Assembly: GCF_022179405.1 (NCBI RefSeq)
Contig: NZ_BPQT01000019.1
Location: 1-64,000, forward strand
Direction: 5' to 3'
Length of the DNA stretch: 64,000 nucleotides
Source of the DNA: Methylobacterium marchantiae
GTDB taxonomy: Bacteria; Pseudomonadota; Alphaproteobacteria; Rhizobiales; Beijerinckiaceae
The number at the start of each line of letters is the position of its first letter. Position 1 is the stretch's first letter. The notes below the pieces were generated by a model. That model saw nothing but the letters and a program-made list of their open reading frames with translations, had not been told where the DNA came from and searched no databases. Below, one piece after another: positions 42,693-52,271 of this stretch. The translations under genes were made by a program, and so were the position numbers.

Positions 42693-45600
42693 CTACTCGG
42701 CGGCCCGGAGGTGCGGTTGGACCGGCATGGGCCGATCCTTCCTTACGACGATCTTCCCTGCGAACTTGGCGTAGAGGGCCGGCAGGACGACGAGGGTCAG
42801 CAGGGTCGCCGAGATAAGGCCGCCGATGACGACGGTCGCCAGCGGACGCTGGATCTCGGCACCGGTCTCGGTCGCCAGCGCCATCGGCACGAACCCGAGG
42901 GACGCCACTAGGGCGGTCATTGCCACCGGACGAAGCCGGGTCATGGCGCCCTCCAGGATAGCCTCACGCTGCGGACGCCCATCGGCGATGAGCTGCTTGA
43001 TGTAGGTCAGCATCACGAGGCCGTTGAGCACCGCCACCCCGGACAGGGCGATAAAGCCAACGGCCGCGGGCACCGAGAACGGCATGCCCCGCAGCCATAG
43101 GGCCGCGATGCCACCGGTGAGCGCCAGGGGCACGGCGCTGAACACCAGGAGAGCGTCCCGGGCCGAGTTCAGGGCCGAGAACAGCAGCAGGAAGATCAGG
43201 AAGAAGCAGACCGGCACCACCACCATCAGGCGCTGGCGCGCCGAGGCCAGGTTCTCAAACTGGCCACCCCAAGTGACGTAGTAGCCGGCCGGGAGCGAGA
43301 CCCCAGACGCCACCTTGGCCTGGGCCTCGGCCACGAGCGAGCCGATGTCGCGGCCGCGCACGTTGGCAGTGACTACGACTCGGCGCCGGCCGTTCTCGCG
43401 CGAGATCTGGTTGGGGCCCTCTGTTACCGAGAAGCTGGCGACCTGCTTCAGCAGTACGGAGGATGCTCGACCGTTGAGCCCGGGAAGCAGCGGGATCGGG
43501 ATGTTCTCTAGGGCCTCACGATCCTCTCGCACCTTGTCGTTCAGGCGCACCACGATGGGGAAGCGCCGGTCGCCCTCGAACACCATTCCGGCCTCGCGGC
43601 CGCCAATAGCCGCGCCGACGACCTCCTGGATGGCCGATGTGCTCAGGCCGAGGCGTGCGGCCTCGGTCTTGTTGATCTTGATTTCTAGGAACGGCAAGCC
43701 AGCAGTCTGCTCGACCTTGACGTCGTCGGCGCCCTCGGTCCCGCGCAGGATCGTAGCGACCTGGTTTGCGGCCTTGAGCATCGGCTCGAACTCCTCGCCG
43801 AACACCTTAACCGCAAGGTCGCCGCGGGTGCCGGCCAGCAGCTCATTGAAGCGAAGCTGGATCGGCTGGGAGAACTCGTAGACGTTGCCAGCGAGCGCCC
43901 CGAGGGCCTTTTCGATCTGCTCCTGCAACTCGGCCTTGGACAGGTCCGGGTCGGGCCATTCCTCCTGCGGCTTCAGGATGACGAAGGTGTCGGACGAGCT
44001 CGGCGGCATCGGGTCAGAGGCGACCTCCGCGGTGCCGGTCTTCGAGAAGACGTAGGCGACCTGGGGGAATCGGCTGATGGCCTGCTCCACCTTCAACTGC
44101 ATCGCCTGCGACTGCGTCAGGGAGGTCGACGGGATGCGTTGGGCGTTTAGCGCGATGCTCTTCTCGTCAAGTTGCGGAATGAACTCCTGCCCCAGCCCCT
44201 TGAACAGGAAGCCGGCGCCGACAAGGAGTACGAGCGCGGCCGCGACGAACAGCATGGGCACGCGTAGGGCGGCCCCGAGGACCGGACGGTAGGCAGCCTT
44301 GATCGCCCGGACGAAGAGGTTGTCGGTCTCGGTGACCCGGCCAGTGATGACGATGGCGATCATCGCCGGCACGAAGGTGAGCGACAGGACGAAGGCCGCG
44401 ACCAGAGCGATGATGACGGTGAGCGCCATCGGCTCGAACATCTTGCCCTCGACCCCGGTGAAAGTCAGGAGCGGCACGTAGACGAGGATGATGATGGCCT
44501 GCCCGTAGAGGCTCGGCTTGATCATCTCCTCGGCCGAGGCCCGTACGGTAGCGAGGCGCTCCTCCAGTTCGAGCTTGCGCCCGAGCTCCGCCTGTCTCTC
44601 GGCGAGGTGGCGCAGGGCGTTCTCGGTGATGATGACGGCCCCATCGACGATGAGGCCGAAGTCGAGGGCACCGAGGCTCATCAGGTTAGCGCTGATGCGG
44701 CCCTGGACCATGCCGGTCATGGTCATCAGCATCGCCACCGGGATGACCAGCGCCGTGACGATGGCTGCGCGGATGTTGCCCAGCAATAGGAACAGGACGA
44801 CGACGACGAGGGCGGCGCCCTCGGCTAGGTTCTTCGCCACCGTCCGGATGGTGGCCTCGACGAGGACGGTGCGATTGAGGACCGTCTGGACCTCGATACC
44901 CGGCGGGAGCGTGCGCCGGATCTCGGTCATGCGTGCATCGACGGCGGCGGCCACGGTGCGGCTGTTCTCGCCGATGAGCATCAGTGCGGTGCCGATGACA
45001 ACTTCCTGCCCGTCCTCGCTGCCCGAGCCGGTGCGCAGGTCGCGCCCGATACGGACCTCAGCGATGTCGGAGATACGCACCGGCACGCCGCCGCGCGTGG
45101 TCACGACGACCGAACCGATGTCCTCCATGGTCTCCAGGCGGCCAGCGGCGCGCACGACGTAGCCCTCGCCGTTGTCCTCCAGGTAGCGCGCACCCTGGTT
45201 GGCGTTGTTGGCTTCCAGCGCACGGCCGATGTCGGCGAATGACAGGTCGAGGGCGGTCAGCCTCATTGGATCGGGCTGGACATGGTACTGCTTCTCGAAG
45301 CCGCCGATGCCGTCGACGCCGGCCACGCCCCGCACGGTCTTCACCTGGGGACGGATGATCCAGTCCTGGACCGTGCGCAGATAGGCTGTGCGTTCGAGCT
45401 CTGTCCTCAGCCTCTGGCCCTCGGGGGTAAGATAGCTTTCGTCCGACTGCCAGCCGGGCTTACCGACGGGCGAGACCTTGCGCTCCCCGGGCTTCGCGTA
45501 GTGCACCGACCACATGTAGATCTCGCCGAGCCCGGTCGAGATTGGCCCCATGCGCGGCTCAACCCCGGACGGCATCGCCGCCTCAGCCTCCTGAAGGCGC

Positions 45601-45935
45601 TCAGCAACCTGTTGGCGGGCGAAGTAGATGTCCGTCGTCTCGGAGAAGACGGCAGTGACCTGGGAGAACCCGTTTCGTGAGAGCGAGCGGGTGTATTCCA
45701 GCCCCTTGATGCCCGCGAGTGCCGTCTCGACCTGATACGTGATGATTTTTTCGATATCGACCGGCGACAACGAGGGCGCCGTGGTGTTGATCTGGACTTG
45801 GTTGTTGGTGATGTCTGGCACCGCGTCGATGGGGAGCTTGGTCAGCGAGAACACACCGAACCCTGCCGCCAGCAGCGACAGAAGCACCACGAGCCAGCGC
45901 TGGTGGACAGAGAAGTCAAGGATCTTCGAGATCAT
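42693..45935 (-). CDS. czcA: CzcA-type RND heavy-metal efflux pump
   Basis: A 1080-residue HME-RND transporter: N-terminal IDFSVHQRWLVVL-like helix (here ILDFSVHQRWLVVL), helix-4 motif VDGAVIITENALRHLAE, and GVAVLNGLVMLTYI, all as in CzcA/CnrA for Co/Zn/Cd(/Ni). It exports metals with CzcB and an outer-membrane CzcC; no czcC gene is nearby. It follows czcB by 11 nt. Confidence 0.95.
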   Translation of the reverse strand: MISKILDFSVHQRWLVVLLSLLAAGFGVFSLTKLPIDAVPDITNNQVQINTTAPSLSPVDIEKIITYQVETALAGIKGLEYTRSLSRNGFSQVTAVFSETTDIYFARQQVAERLQEAEAAMPSGVEPRMGPISTGLGEIYMWSVHYAKPGERKVSPVGKPGWQSDESYLTPEGQRLRTELERTAYLRTVQDWIIRPQVKTVRGVAGVDGIGGFEKQYHVQPDPMRLTALDLSFADIGRALEANNANQGARYLEDNGEGYVVRAAGRLETMEDIGSVVVTTRGGVPVRISDIAEVRIGRDLRTGSGSEDGQEVVIGTALMLIGENSRTVAAAVDARMTEIRRTLPPGIEVQTVLNRTVLVEATIRTVAKNLAEGAALVVVVLFLLLGNIRAAIVTALVIPVAMLMTMTGMVQGRISANLMSLGALDFGLIVDGAVIITENALRHLAERQAELGRKLELEERLATVRASAEEMIKPSLYGQAIIILVYVPLLTFTGVEGKMFEPMALTVIIALVAAFVLSLTFVPAMIAIVITGRVTETDNLFVRAIKAAYRPVLGAALRVPMLFVAAALVLLVGAGFLFKGLGQEFIPQLDEKSIALNAQRIPSTSLTQSQAMQLKVEQAISRFPQVAYVFSKTGTAEVASDPMPPSSSDTFVILKPQEEWPDPDLSKAELQEQIEKALGALAGNVYEFSQPIQLRFNELLAGTRGDLAVKVFGEEFEPMLKAANQVATILRGTEGADDVKVEQTAGLPFLEIKINKTEAARLGLSTSAIQEVVGAAIGGREAGMVFEGDRRFPIVVRLNDKVREDREALENIPIPLLPGLNGRASSVLLKQVASFSVTEGPNQISRENGRRRVVVTANVRGRDIGSLVAEAQAKVASGVSLPAGYYVTWGGQFENLASARQRLMVVVPVCFFLIFLLLFSALNSARDALLVFSAVPLALTGGIAALWLRGMPFSVPAAVGFIALSGVAVLNGLVMLTYIKQLIADGRPQREAILEGAMTRLRPVAMTALVASLGFVPMALATETGAEIQRPLATVVIGGLISATLLTLVVLPALYAKFAGKIVVRKDRPMPVQPHLRAAE

Positions 45936-45946
45936 GATGGCCGCCC

Positions 45947-47350
45947 TCAGTGCGCGTGGTCGGCTTCGGCCTTGCCGAGCTCGGCCTTCAGGACAAAGGA
46001 GTTGGCCACAGCGACCTCTTCCCCGGGATTGAGGCCGGTAAGGATCTCGAAGGCGTCATCGTCGGCCCTGCCGAGAGTCACGTCCCGGCGCTCGAAGCCC
46101 TCCGGGGTCCGCACGAAGGCGACCTTCTCGCCGCCGATGGTCTGGATGGCGGACTTGGGCAGCCGCACCTTGACCTTGTCCTGGGCGATCTCGACCTCGG
46201 TGGTGACGAAGGTGCCGGGCCGCCAGGCCATGTCCTTGTTCGGCAGGGCGACGATGACCCGAGCCGAGCGCGTCTCCGGGTTGAGGATGGGACTGACGAA
46301 CACCACCTTGCCCTCGCCGCGGGCGGCGGCGTCGCCGACGATGGTCACCTTGGCACCCTCGCGGACCTTCGAGAGTTCGGTGGTCGGAACCGCGAGCTCG
46401 ATCCACACCGAGGACAGGTCGGCGACCGTGTAGACGTCGGCCGGGTCGCCTTCCTTGCCCACGGCGGTGCCGACGTCGACCTTGCGCTCGACCACCCGCC
46501 CGGCGAGGGGTGACTTCAATTCGTAGCGGCGTAGGCTCGACAGGTTCGGCGTGGTCTCGTCCTTCCTGGCGGACGTCGCCACCTCGGCGGCGTTCAGGCC
46601 AAGGGCCGACAGCTTCTGGCGCGCGAGATCGACCCTGAGCGTCGCCTCCGAGTAGGCGGCCTTCGCGTTCAGGAATGCCGATTCCGCGGAGATCCGCTTG
46701 TCCCAGAGGGCCTGCTGGCGGTCGAAGTTCGTCTTCTCCAGGTCAGCCTTGACCGTCGCGGTGAGGAAGTCGCTCTTGGCCTCGGCGACCTCGCGGCTGT
46801 CGAGTACGGCCACGACCTCGCCCTTGGCGACCTCCTCGCCGAGGCGCTTGCGCATTTCGGACACGGTGCCGACGACCCGCACGGGAACGCGTGCGATCCG
46901 GTCGGCGTCCTGCGCGATGGTGCCGGGCACCAGCAAATGGCGCGAGAGAATCCCGCCCTCGACCATCGCCAGCTCGATGTCCTGCTCGGCGGCCTGCTCG
47001 GCCGTCATCTTGATCTTGCCCTCGCCCTCCTCGTCGTGGCCGTTCGCCTCGCCCTCGGCGTGCTTGTGGCCACCGGCTTCGGGCTTGGCCTCTCCCTCGG
47101 AGTGCTTGTGCTCGCCGGAAGGCTTGGGCTCGCCGTCGGCATGCTCGTGGCCATGGTCGCCGTGACCGTGCCCATCGTCGGCTGCGGGTGTCACCGGCCT
47201 GGTAACGGCCGCATTGGTTGGGGGCGTCGCCCGGGCGTTCGTGAGGCCGGCGGCCGCGAGGGCGCCCTGCACGACCTCGGACACACGGGGGAAGGCACCG
47301 CCGATGACGATGCCGATGGCCAGGAAAGCCACGGAAAGGAATGCACGCAT
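45947..47350 (-). CDS. czcB: CzcB-type RND adaptor with His-rich linker
   Basis: A 467-residue adaptor. A single N-terminal helix (LSVAFLAIGIVIGGAF) is followed by a His/Asp/Glu-rich stretch from about residue 55 to 110 (DDGHGHGDHGHEHADG, KHSEGEAKPEAGGHKHAEG), a metal buffer typical of CzcB. Lipoyl, hairpin and barrel domains follow. It forms the periplasmic bridge between CzcA and the outer membrane. Confidence 0.93.
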   Translation of the reverse strand: MRAFLSVAFLAIGIVIGGAFPRVSEVVQGALAAAGLTNARATPPTNAAVTRPVTPAADDGHGHGDHGHEHADGEPKPSGEHKHSEGEAKPEAGGHKHAEGEANGHDEEGEGKIKMTAEQAAEQDIELAMVEGGILSRHLLVPGTIAQDADRIARVPVRVVGTVSEMRKRLGEEVAKGEVVAVLDSREVAEAKSDFLTATVKADLEKTNFDRQQALWDKRISAESAFLNAKAAYSEATLRVDLARQKLSALGLNAAEVATSARKDETTPNLSSLRRYELKSPLAGRVVERKVDVGTAVGKEGDPADVYTVADLSSVWIELAVPTTELSKVREGAKVTIVGDAAARGEGKVVFVSPILNPETRSARVIVALPNKDMAWRPGTFVTTEVEIAQDKVKVRLPKSAIQTIGGEKVAFVRTPEGFERRDVTLGRADDDAFEILTGLNPGEEVAVANSFVLKAELGKAEADHAH

Positions 47351-47494
47351 GGGAATGGGCCGGGTTCCGACCGGGACGTCGCACGGCCGCTTAGGCGGCG
47401 GGAAACGGTCCCGTACTGGGTATTTCGCGAATTAGAGGCAGCCGTGACCCGTGTGGGGCCGGCCGGGACGCGCCACGGACGTGGCGGCGTCGCC

Positions 47495-47857
47495 TCAGGC
47501 GCGAGGCGGCCTGGGTTGGCGGTCGGGCGAGACCGATCCGATGGGTGTGGTCACGGTCGCGTAGGAGGCACGCCCCGTCCCGCGGGGCGGTAGGGCCGGC
47601 GTCCCGTCGACGCTGAGTGCCTGATGGCAGCCGCAGGTGGCATGGCAGGCGGGGCAGGCATCGGAGTGATCGACGGCGGCTGCCAGGGTTGGTGCGGACA
47701 CGGACAGTTCGTGACCAACGGACCGGTGGGCCTCGGCGGAATGGATCGCGCCCGGGACGACGAGCGCCAGGACCAAGACGAGCGAGAGCACTCGCACGGT
47801 GGTCGCCCACCAGCAGCGCATCGTCTCGTAGGCCCTGATCCGAGGTCCCGTGGTCAT
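47495..47857 (-). CDS. small secreted Cys/His protein (CzcI-like)
   Basis: A 120-residue protein with signal sequence (VLSLVLVLALVVPGAIHS), then AHRSVGHE and a Cys/His cluster DACPACHATCGCHQ. Size and position before czcBA recall CzcI, a periplasmic regulator of czc expression, and DUF2946 proteins. AAGGCGA precedes its ATG. The analogue upstream of cusBA is at 20467-20880. Confidence 0.72.
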   Translation of the reverse strand: MTTGPRIRAYETMRCWWATTVRVLSLVLVLALVVPGAIHSAEAHRSVGHELSVSAPTLAAAVDHSDACPACHATCGCHQALSVDGTPALPPRGTGRASYATVTTPIGSVSPDRQPRPPRA

Positions 47858-47932
47858 GGTCGCCTTATGAACGATTCAGGGCCACCCGTACATGCCGGAT
47901 GGCCCTTTGGCAGGGTCGAACCTTAATAGTCG

Positions 47933-47992
47933 TCGTGGTGATGGTGGTGGTGCCGGCGCTCGCCGTAGTACCGACGTTCCCCATAGCCTGAA
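47933..47992 (-). pseudogene. C-terminal remnant of a His-rich protein
   Basis: The frame reads GYGERRYYGERRH, six His, DDY, stop, but an in-frame TGA lies just upstream and no start exists. It resembles the tail of small His-rich periplasmic proteins, like the intact gene at 48071-48328. Confidence 0.4.
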
Positions 47993-48070
47993 ACAGCCGT
48001 TCATGGAAGCGTGGATGAAGATATCCGGGACGCCGTGAAACAGGTTCACGAGATCCCGGATCGGCAGAAC

Positions 48071-48328
48071 TCAGTGACGCTCGATGATCGTCGTGCGACG
48101 CTCGCCGCCGTGATGGTCATCGTGGTGGTCGTCATGGTGGTGATGCTCGCGCACGACCTCGCGGTGTTCATGGCGGTCCCCGTGATGCCCCTCGCCGTGG
48201 CGCTCACCATGACCGTCGCCATGGACCCTGACGCCGCCCGGGCCGACATCGATGTGCTGCGCAAGGGCCGCGACCGGCGAAAAGGCCAGGGTCACGATGG
48301 CGGCGATGGCTCCGAACTTGGTCTTCAT
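48071..48328 (-). CDS. secreted His-rich metal-binding protein, 85 aa
   Basis: Signal peptide (KTKFGAIAAIVTLAFSPVAA, cut LAQ-H) and a mature part that is about one third His and Asp (HGERHGEGHHGDRHEHRE, HHHHDDHHDDHHGG). It ends ERRTTIIERH. Probably a periplasmic Ni/Zn/Cu/Co buffer. ATG at 48328 with GGGAG; longer upstream frames are not supported. Confidence 0.78.
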   Translation of the reverse strand: MKTKFGAIAAIVTLAFSPVAALAQHIDVGPGGVRVHGDGHGERHGEGHHGDRHEHREVVREHHHHDDHHDDHHGGERRTTIIERH

Positions 48329-48642
48329 GTTGAGGCTCCCTCTCTCGAATACTGCGCAGGAACGTACGGATCGAGAAAACCGATCCGAATGCTCCCGGTG
48401 AAATTCGGGAATATTTGGCAAGGGAGTTCGTGCGACGCGGGATCGTGTGCGCGAAACGACGATCCTGCAGGGCGGCACCCACGCGGGTTACGGCATGGAA
48501 GCGCAACAGCTCTTCGTGGTCGGGCGGAGACTGGAAGGACCACGGGAGGGGTGCCCGCCCCGGCACGAGGCCGAGGCGGGCGGTTCACGGCACCGAGGAG
48601 GGCACTACCGTACCGTGAAGCCGTCGGGCGGGAGCGGACCGG

Positions 48643-48717
48643 TCATCCCCCGCCAAGGGCGTAGCCTATGCCGACGGCAAGGAAGGCGAAGACGACCAGG
48701 AGGGGAAGCGTACGCAT
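48643..48717 (-). CDS. 24-aa hydrophobic peptide
   Basis: MRTLPLLVVFAFLAVGIGYALGGG is one complete transmembrane helix of 24 codons with GGGAGGA upstream of the ATG. Its location between two small metal-related genes suggests a membrane micropeptide; otherwise there is no further support. Confidence 0.45.
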   Translation of the reverse strand: MRTLPLLVVFAFLAVGIGYALGGG

Positions 48718-48757
48718 CGGTGCATCCTCCCGGCCTTCCGAGGTCAGCGTCGTCCGC

Positions 48758-49015
48758 TCACTTCTTGCCGTGGGAGTGACCGTGGGCGTGCCCATCCTTG
48801 TCGGAATGGACGGGCTTGCCGTCCTTGCCGACCTCGCGGGCCTCGCTCTCGCGCGGGTCGTCGCGATGGGCCGGGCCACCGGCCACGCCGCCGGTGTTCG
48901 GCACGGAGCGCTCGGGATTGTTCGCGTTCCCATGCCCGTCCTCGGCGGCGTAGGCGGGAGCCGAGAGGCCTGCTAGTAGGCCGAGGGTGAGAAGGGCGGC
49001 GATGGTACGCTTCAT
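48758..49015 (-). CDS. secreted His/Asp-rich protein, 85 aa
   Basis: Signal peptide (RTIAALLTLGLLAGLSAPAYA, cut AYA-AE). The mature part has DGHGNANNPERSVPNTGG and ends in SDKDGHAHGHSHGKK, a His-rich tail for metal binding. It lies between the micropeptide and the kinase gene. Member of the same small His-rich group. Confidence 0.75.
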   Translation of the reverse strand: MKRTIAALLTLGLLAGLSAPAYAAEDGHGNANNPERSVPNTGGVAGGPAHRDDPRESEAREVGKDGKPVHSDKDGHAHGHSHGKK

Positions 49016-49114
49016 AATTCTGATCCCTGGGGTTCGGCAGCCGGTGCGGCCGCTTCGAGACCTGAGATAGCGACCCTGTTTTACACCCGGACGCCTGGTT
49101 CGTGACGAAGTGTG

Positions 49115-50443
49115 TCAGCGACCGGCGCGCGGCAGGGAGATCCGGACCCGAAGGCCGCCTCCCGACCGATTGGATAGGGCGATGCCGCCTCCCTCCGCCT
49201 CGACGATCCGGCGCGCGATGGTCAGGCCGAGGCCGGTGCCGCCGGTGTTGCGGTTCCGCGACGCTTCGAGGCGGGTGAACGGCTCGAAGGCGCGGGCGAC
49301 CTCTTCAGGCGGGATGCCTGGACCATCGTCCTCGACGGTGAGCACCAGCTCTTCCGGCTCCACGTCGAGCGAAATAAAGGCGCGGGTCCCGTAACGCACG
49401 GCGTTGTCGACGACGTTGTCGAGCGCGCGTCGCAGCGCAACTGGGCGCACCGTCGCGAGTGCGCGGCCAGGGCCCGCATAGGCGACCTCGCGGCCAGCGT
49501 CCGAGGACGTGTCGGCGATGCTCATGAGGACGCTCGCGACGTTGGCAACCTGGCGCGGCTCCGGGTCCGCGTCGCCCCGAAGGTACGCCAGGGTCGAATC
49601 GACCATCGCCTGCATGTCGTCGAGGTCCGAGCCCATCGCCCGGATCTCGCCGCCCTCGGGCAGCCCGTCGAGGCGGAGGCGAAGCCGCGCGATGGGGGTG
49701 CGCAGGTCGTGGGAGACGGCCGCCAGGGCCTGGGTCCGTTCCGTCACCAGCCGATGGATGCGGTCCTGCATCGCGTTGAGGGCCCGGGCGATATCGCGGG
49801 TCTCGTCGGGGCCGGCTTCCCTCACGGGGACCACCTTTCCGTGCCCGATTTCGGCCGTAGCGCGGGTGAGGTCGCGCAACGGTCCCGCGATCCGGTGCAT
49901 CAGAACGACGGCGGCGACACCGACGAGGATGGCCATCGCCGTCGCGAGGTAGGCCCACGATCCGAGCCGTGCGAGGCCGGGTGCATGGGCCGAGCGGAAG
50001 GTCAAAAAACTCCCGTCCGCCAGGGCGAGCGCACCGCCCAGGTCCTCCTGATGAAGGGCCTCGTGGCCACTGTCCATCGCGAGTGCGAGACCGGGTTCGA
50101 GGCTCGGCTCCGACGCGATCATCCGGGACCTGAGCGACCACATCGCCGGGTCGCCGGCCCTGTCAGGGAGCAGGGTCGAGGTCGGCGACCATCCCAGCTC
50201 GAAATGCGCGGACGACAGGGCCTTCGCCTCGGCGTCGCGTTCGGTCTGTGGGCGGCGGAGCACCGCCTCGCGCGCCAGGGTAAGCTGGTTGGCGACCTGC
50301 CGCGCGAACGCATCGTCCGCCGCGGCGGTCGCGGATTGCCGATAGAGAAGCAGTGCCCCGCCGTGGACGGCGAGGATGGCCAGGAGCAGGACTGCGACCG
50401 TTCGGGCTTCCAGGCTGCGGGCCAAGGGTGCCAGGCGTCTCAA
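49115..50443 (-). CDS. two-component sensor histidine kinase (CzcS-like)
   Basis: A 442-residue sensor: two N-terminal helices around a periplasmic loop, a HAMP segment (MHRIAGPLRDLTRATAEI), phospho-acceptor His in AALSHDL-type AVSHDLRTPIARL, and an ATPase domain with N box (NVVDNAVRYGTRAF) and GTGLGLTIARRIVE. Start codon is TTG in a TTGA overlap with the regulator. It likely senses periplasmic Zn/Cd/Co for the czc genes; signal unproven. Confidence 0.9.
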   Translation of the reverse strand: MRRLAPLARSLEARTVAVLLLAILAVHGGALLLYRQSATAAADDAFARQVANQLTLAREAVLRRPQTERDAEAKALSSAHFELGWSPTSTLLPDRAGDPAMWSLRSRMIASEPSLEPGLALAMDSGHEALHQEDLGGALALADGSFLTFRSAHAPGLARLGSWAYLATAMAILVGVAAVVLMHRIAGPLRDLTRATAEIGHGKVVPVREAGPDETRDIARALNAMQDRIHRLVTERTQALAAVSHDLRTPIARLRLRLDGLPEGGEIRAMGSDLDDMQAMVDSTLAYLRGDADPEPRQVANVASVLMSIADTSSDAGREVAYAGPGRALATVRPVALRRALDNVVDNAVRYGTRAFISLDVEPEELVLTVEDDGPGIPPEEVARAFEPFTRLEASRNRNTGGTGLGLTIARRIVEAEGGGIALSNRSGGGLRVRISLPRAGR

Positions 50444-51189
50444 GCGCGCTCAACCTTCGAGGCGAGCATGTAGCCGGCCCCGCGCACGGTCTTGATGACC
50501 GGAGGCAGGCCCTCGGGCGGTTCGAGCTTGCGCCGCAGGCGGCTCACCAGGGTGTCGACGCTGCGATCCGTGGGGGACCCGAGCCTGGCACGGGACAGTT
50601 CGAGGATCATCTCCCGGCCCAGCACGCGCCCCGGGTGTTCGAGGAAGACGAGGAGGAGGTCGTACTCGGCGCCGGAGAGGTCGACGGCCGCCCCCTCGGG
50701 ATCGACGAGCGAGCGGCTGCGCATGTCGAGCCTCCAGCCTGAGAAGGAGAGCACCTCGGATACCGGGGACGAGGGCGACGAGGGTGCCATGGAGGCGCGG
50801 CGCAAGACGGCACGGACACGGGCCAGGAGCTCGGGCCGGCCGAAGGGCTTGGCCACGTAGTCGTCGGCCCCAAGTTCCAACCCAAGCACCCGGTCGGCCT
50901 CCTCGTTGCGGGCGCTGACCATGATCACCGGCACCGTGCTCCTCGCGCGCAACGCCCGGAGCAGGTCAAGGCCCGAGGCCCCGGGCAGCATCACGTCAAG
51001 CAGGACGAGGTCGACGCCACCGGCAGGCAGGAGGCGCCAGAATTCAATGGCGCTTCTGCAACCGGTGACACGATAGCCCGCCTCGCGGAGAAGGCGGGTG
51101 ACCAGCAGACGCAGGCCGTCGTCATCCTCGACGAGGAGGACGTGTTCCGAACCATCGGAACCCGCGTTGCCCCCGTTTTCGTGGATCAA
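50440..51189 (-). CDS. OmpR-family response regulator (CzcR-like)
   Basis: A receiver (LLVEDDDGLRLLV; phospho-Asp in VLLDVMLPGASG; Lys in YVAKPFGRPE) joined to a winged-helix output domain (RSVDTLVSRLRRKLEPPEG). The TTG at 51189 with GGAGGAA upstream gives 249 residues; an ATG at 51246 adds 19 residues without a ribosome site. Operon with the kinase. Likely controls czc and the CDF gene. Confidence 0.9.
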   Translation of the reverse strand: MIHENGGNAGSDGSEHVLLVEDDDGLRLLVTRLLREAGYRVTGCRSAIEFWRLLPAGGVDLVLLDVMLPGASGLDLLRALRARSTVPVIMVSARNEEADRVLGLELGADDYVAKPFGRPELLARVRAVLRRASMAPSSPSSPVSEVLSFSGWRLDMRSRSLVDPEGAAVDLSGAEYDLLLVFLEHPGRVLGREMILELSRARLGSPTDRSVDTLVSRLRRKLEPPEGLPPVIKTVRGAGYMLASKVERA

Positions 51190-51256
51190 CGATTCCTCCG
51201 TCCTGCAATGGGCGTCACCGTTCCGTCCGCGGGGGCATTCATACACCCGATGCCGG

Positions 51257-52225
51257 TCAAACGACGTGGGCGGGTGCGAGGATGCAGGCGGTGTCGCTGC
51301 TGGTCTCCACCTGCAGGGTGGTGTGGCCGATGCCGAACCGTTCCTTGATGCCGACGGCCGTTTTCATGAGGAACTCGTCGTCGGGCCGGCCGCCAGGCAT
51401 TAGGAGATGGGCGGTAAGGCATGTCTCCGTGGTGCTCATCGCCCAGATATGCAGGTCGTGGAGTGACGCGACCCCCGGAAGTCCTTCGAGGTGGCTGCGG
51501 ACGGCGTCGGGGTCGATGCCCGGCGGGACGGCGGCGAGGGATAGCGTGAGGCTGTCGCGCAGGAGGCCCCAGGTGCTCCAGACGATAATGAAGACGATGG
51601 CGAGGCTGACGACGGGATCGAGCCAGGTCCATCCGGTGTAGAGGATCACGAGGCCGGCAATGACCACCCCGGCCGAGACGGCGGCGTCGGCGACCATGTG
51701 CAGGAACGCGCCCTTGATATTGATGTCCCCCTTGGCACCAGAGGCGAACAGCCAGGCGGTGATGCCGTTCACCAGGATGCCGACCGCCGCGACGATCATC
51801 ACGGTCTTGCCGGCGACCGGGGCGGGCTCGCCGAAGCGCTGGATCGCCTCCCAGGCGATGGCGCCAACGGCCACCAGCAGGAACACCGCGTTGAACAGGG
51901 CCGCCAGGATCGAGGAGCCCTTCATCCCGTAGGTGTACCGCGCGCTCGGGGCGCGCTTGGCCAGCACCGTCGCGATCCACGCCACGACGAGACCGAGCAC
52001 GTCCGAGAGGTTGTGTCCGGCATCGGCCAGCAGGGCCATCGAGTTCGCCAGCACCCCATAAGTGGCCTCGATGGCGACGAAGCCCACATTGAGGGCGATG
52101 CCAATTGCGAACGCCTTCCCGAAGCTCGCCGGGGCGTGGGAATGCCCGGGATGGTCATGGGTCGCATGGGCCTCATGGTCATGCGACCCGTGGTCGTGAC
52201 CGGCGTGTGCGTCGTTCGTCGTCAT
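51257..52225 (-). CDS. CDF-family cation efflux protein (CzcD-like)
   Basis: A 322-residue protein with six helices. Metal-site motifs are LLADAGHNLSD (helix 2) and HMVADAAVSAG (helix 5). The N-terminus is His-rich (AHAGHDHGSHDHEAH). It exports Zn/Cd/Co from the cytoplasm to the periplasm. ATG at 52225 with AGGACGA. It is 67 nt upstream of the regulator gene. Confidence 0.93.
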   Translation of the reverse strand: MTTNDAHAGHDHGSHDHEAHATHDHPGHSHAPASFGKAFAIGIALNVGFVAIEATYGVLANSMALLADAGHNLSDVLGLVVAWIATVLAKRAPSARYTYGMKGSSILAALFNAVFLLVAVGAIAWEAIQRFGEPAPVAGKTVMIVAAVGILVNGITAWLFASGAKGDINIKGAFLHMVADAAVSAGVVIAGLVILYTGWTWLDPVVSLAIVFIIVWSTWGLLRDSLTLSLAAVPPGIDPDAVRSHLEGLPGVASLHDLHIWAMSTTETCLTAHLLMPGGRPDDEFLMKTAVGIKERFGIGHTTLQVETSSDTACILAPAHVV

Positions 52226-52271
52226 GGTCGTCCTGTAGCGGTCTTCGACATTCAACGGGTTTGACCGGGGC

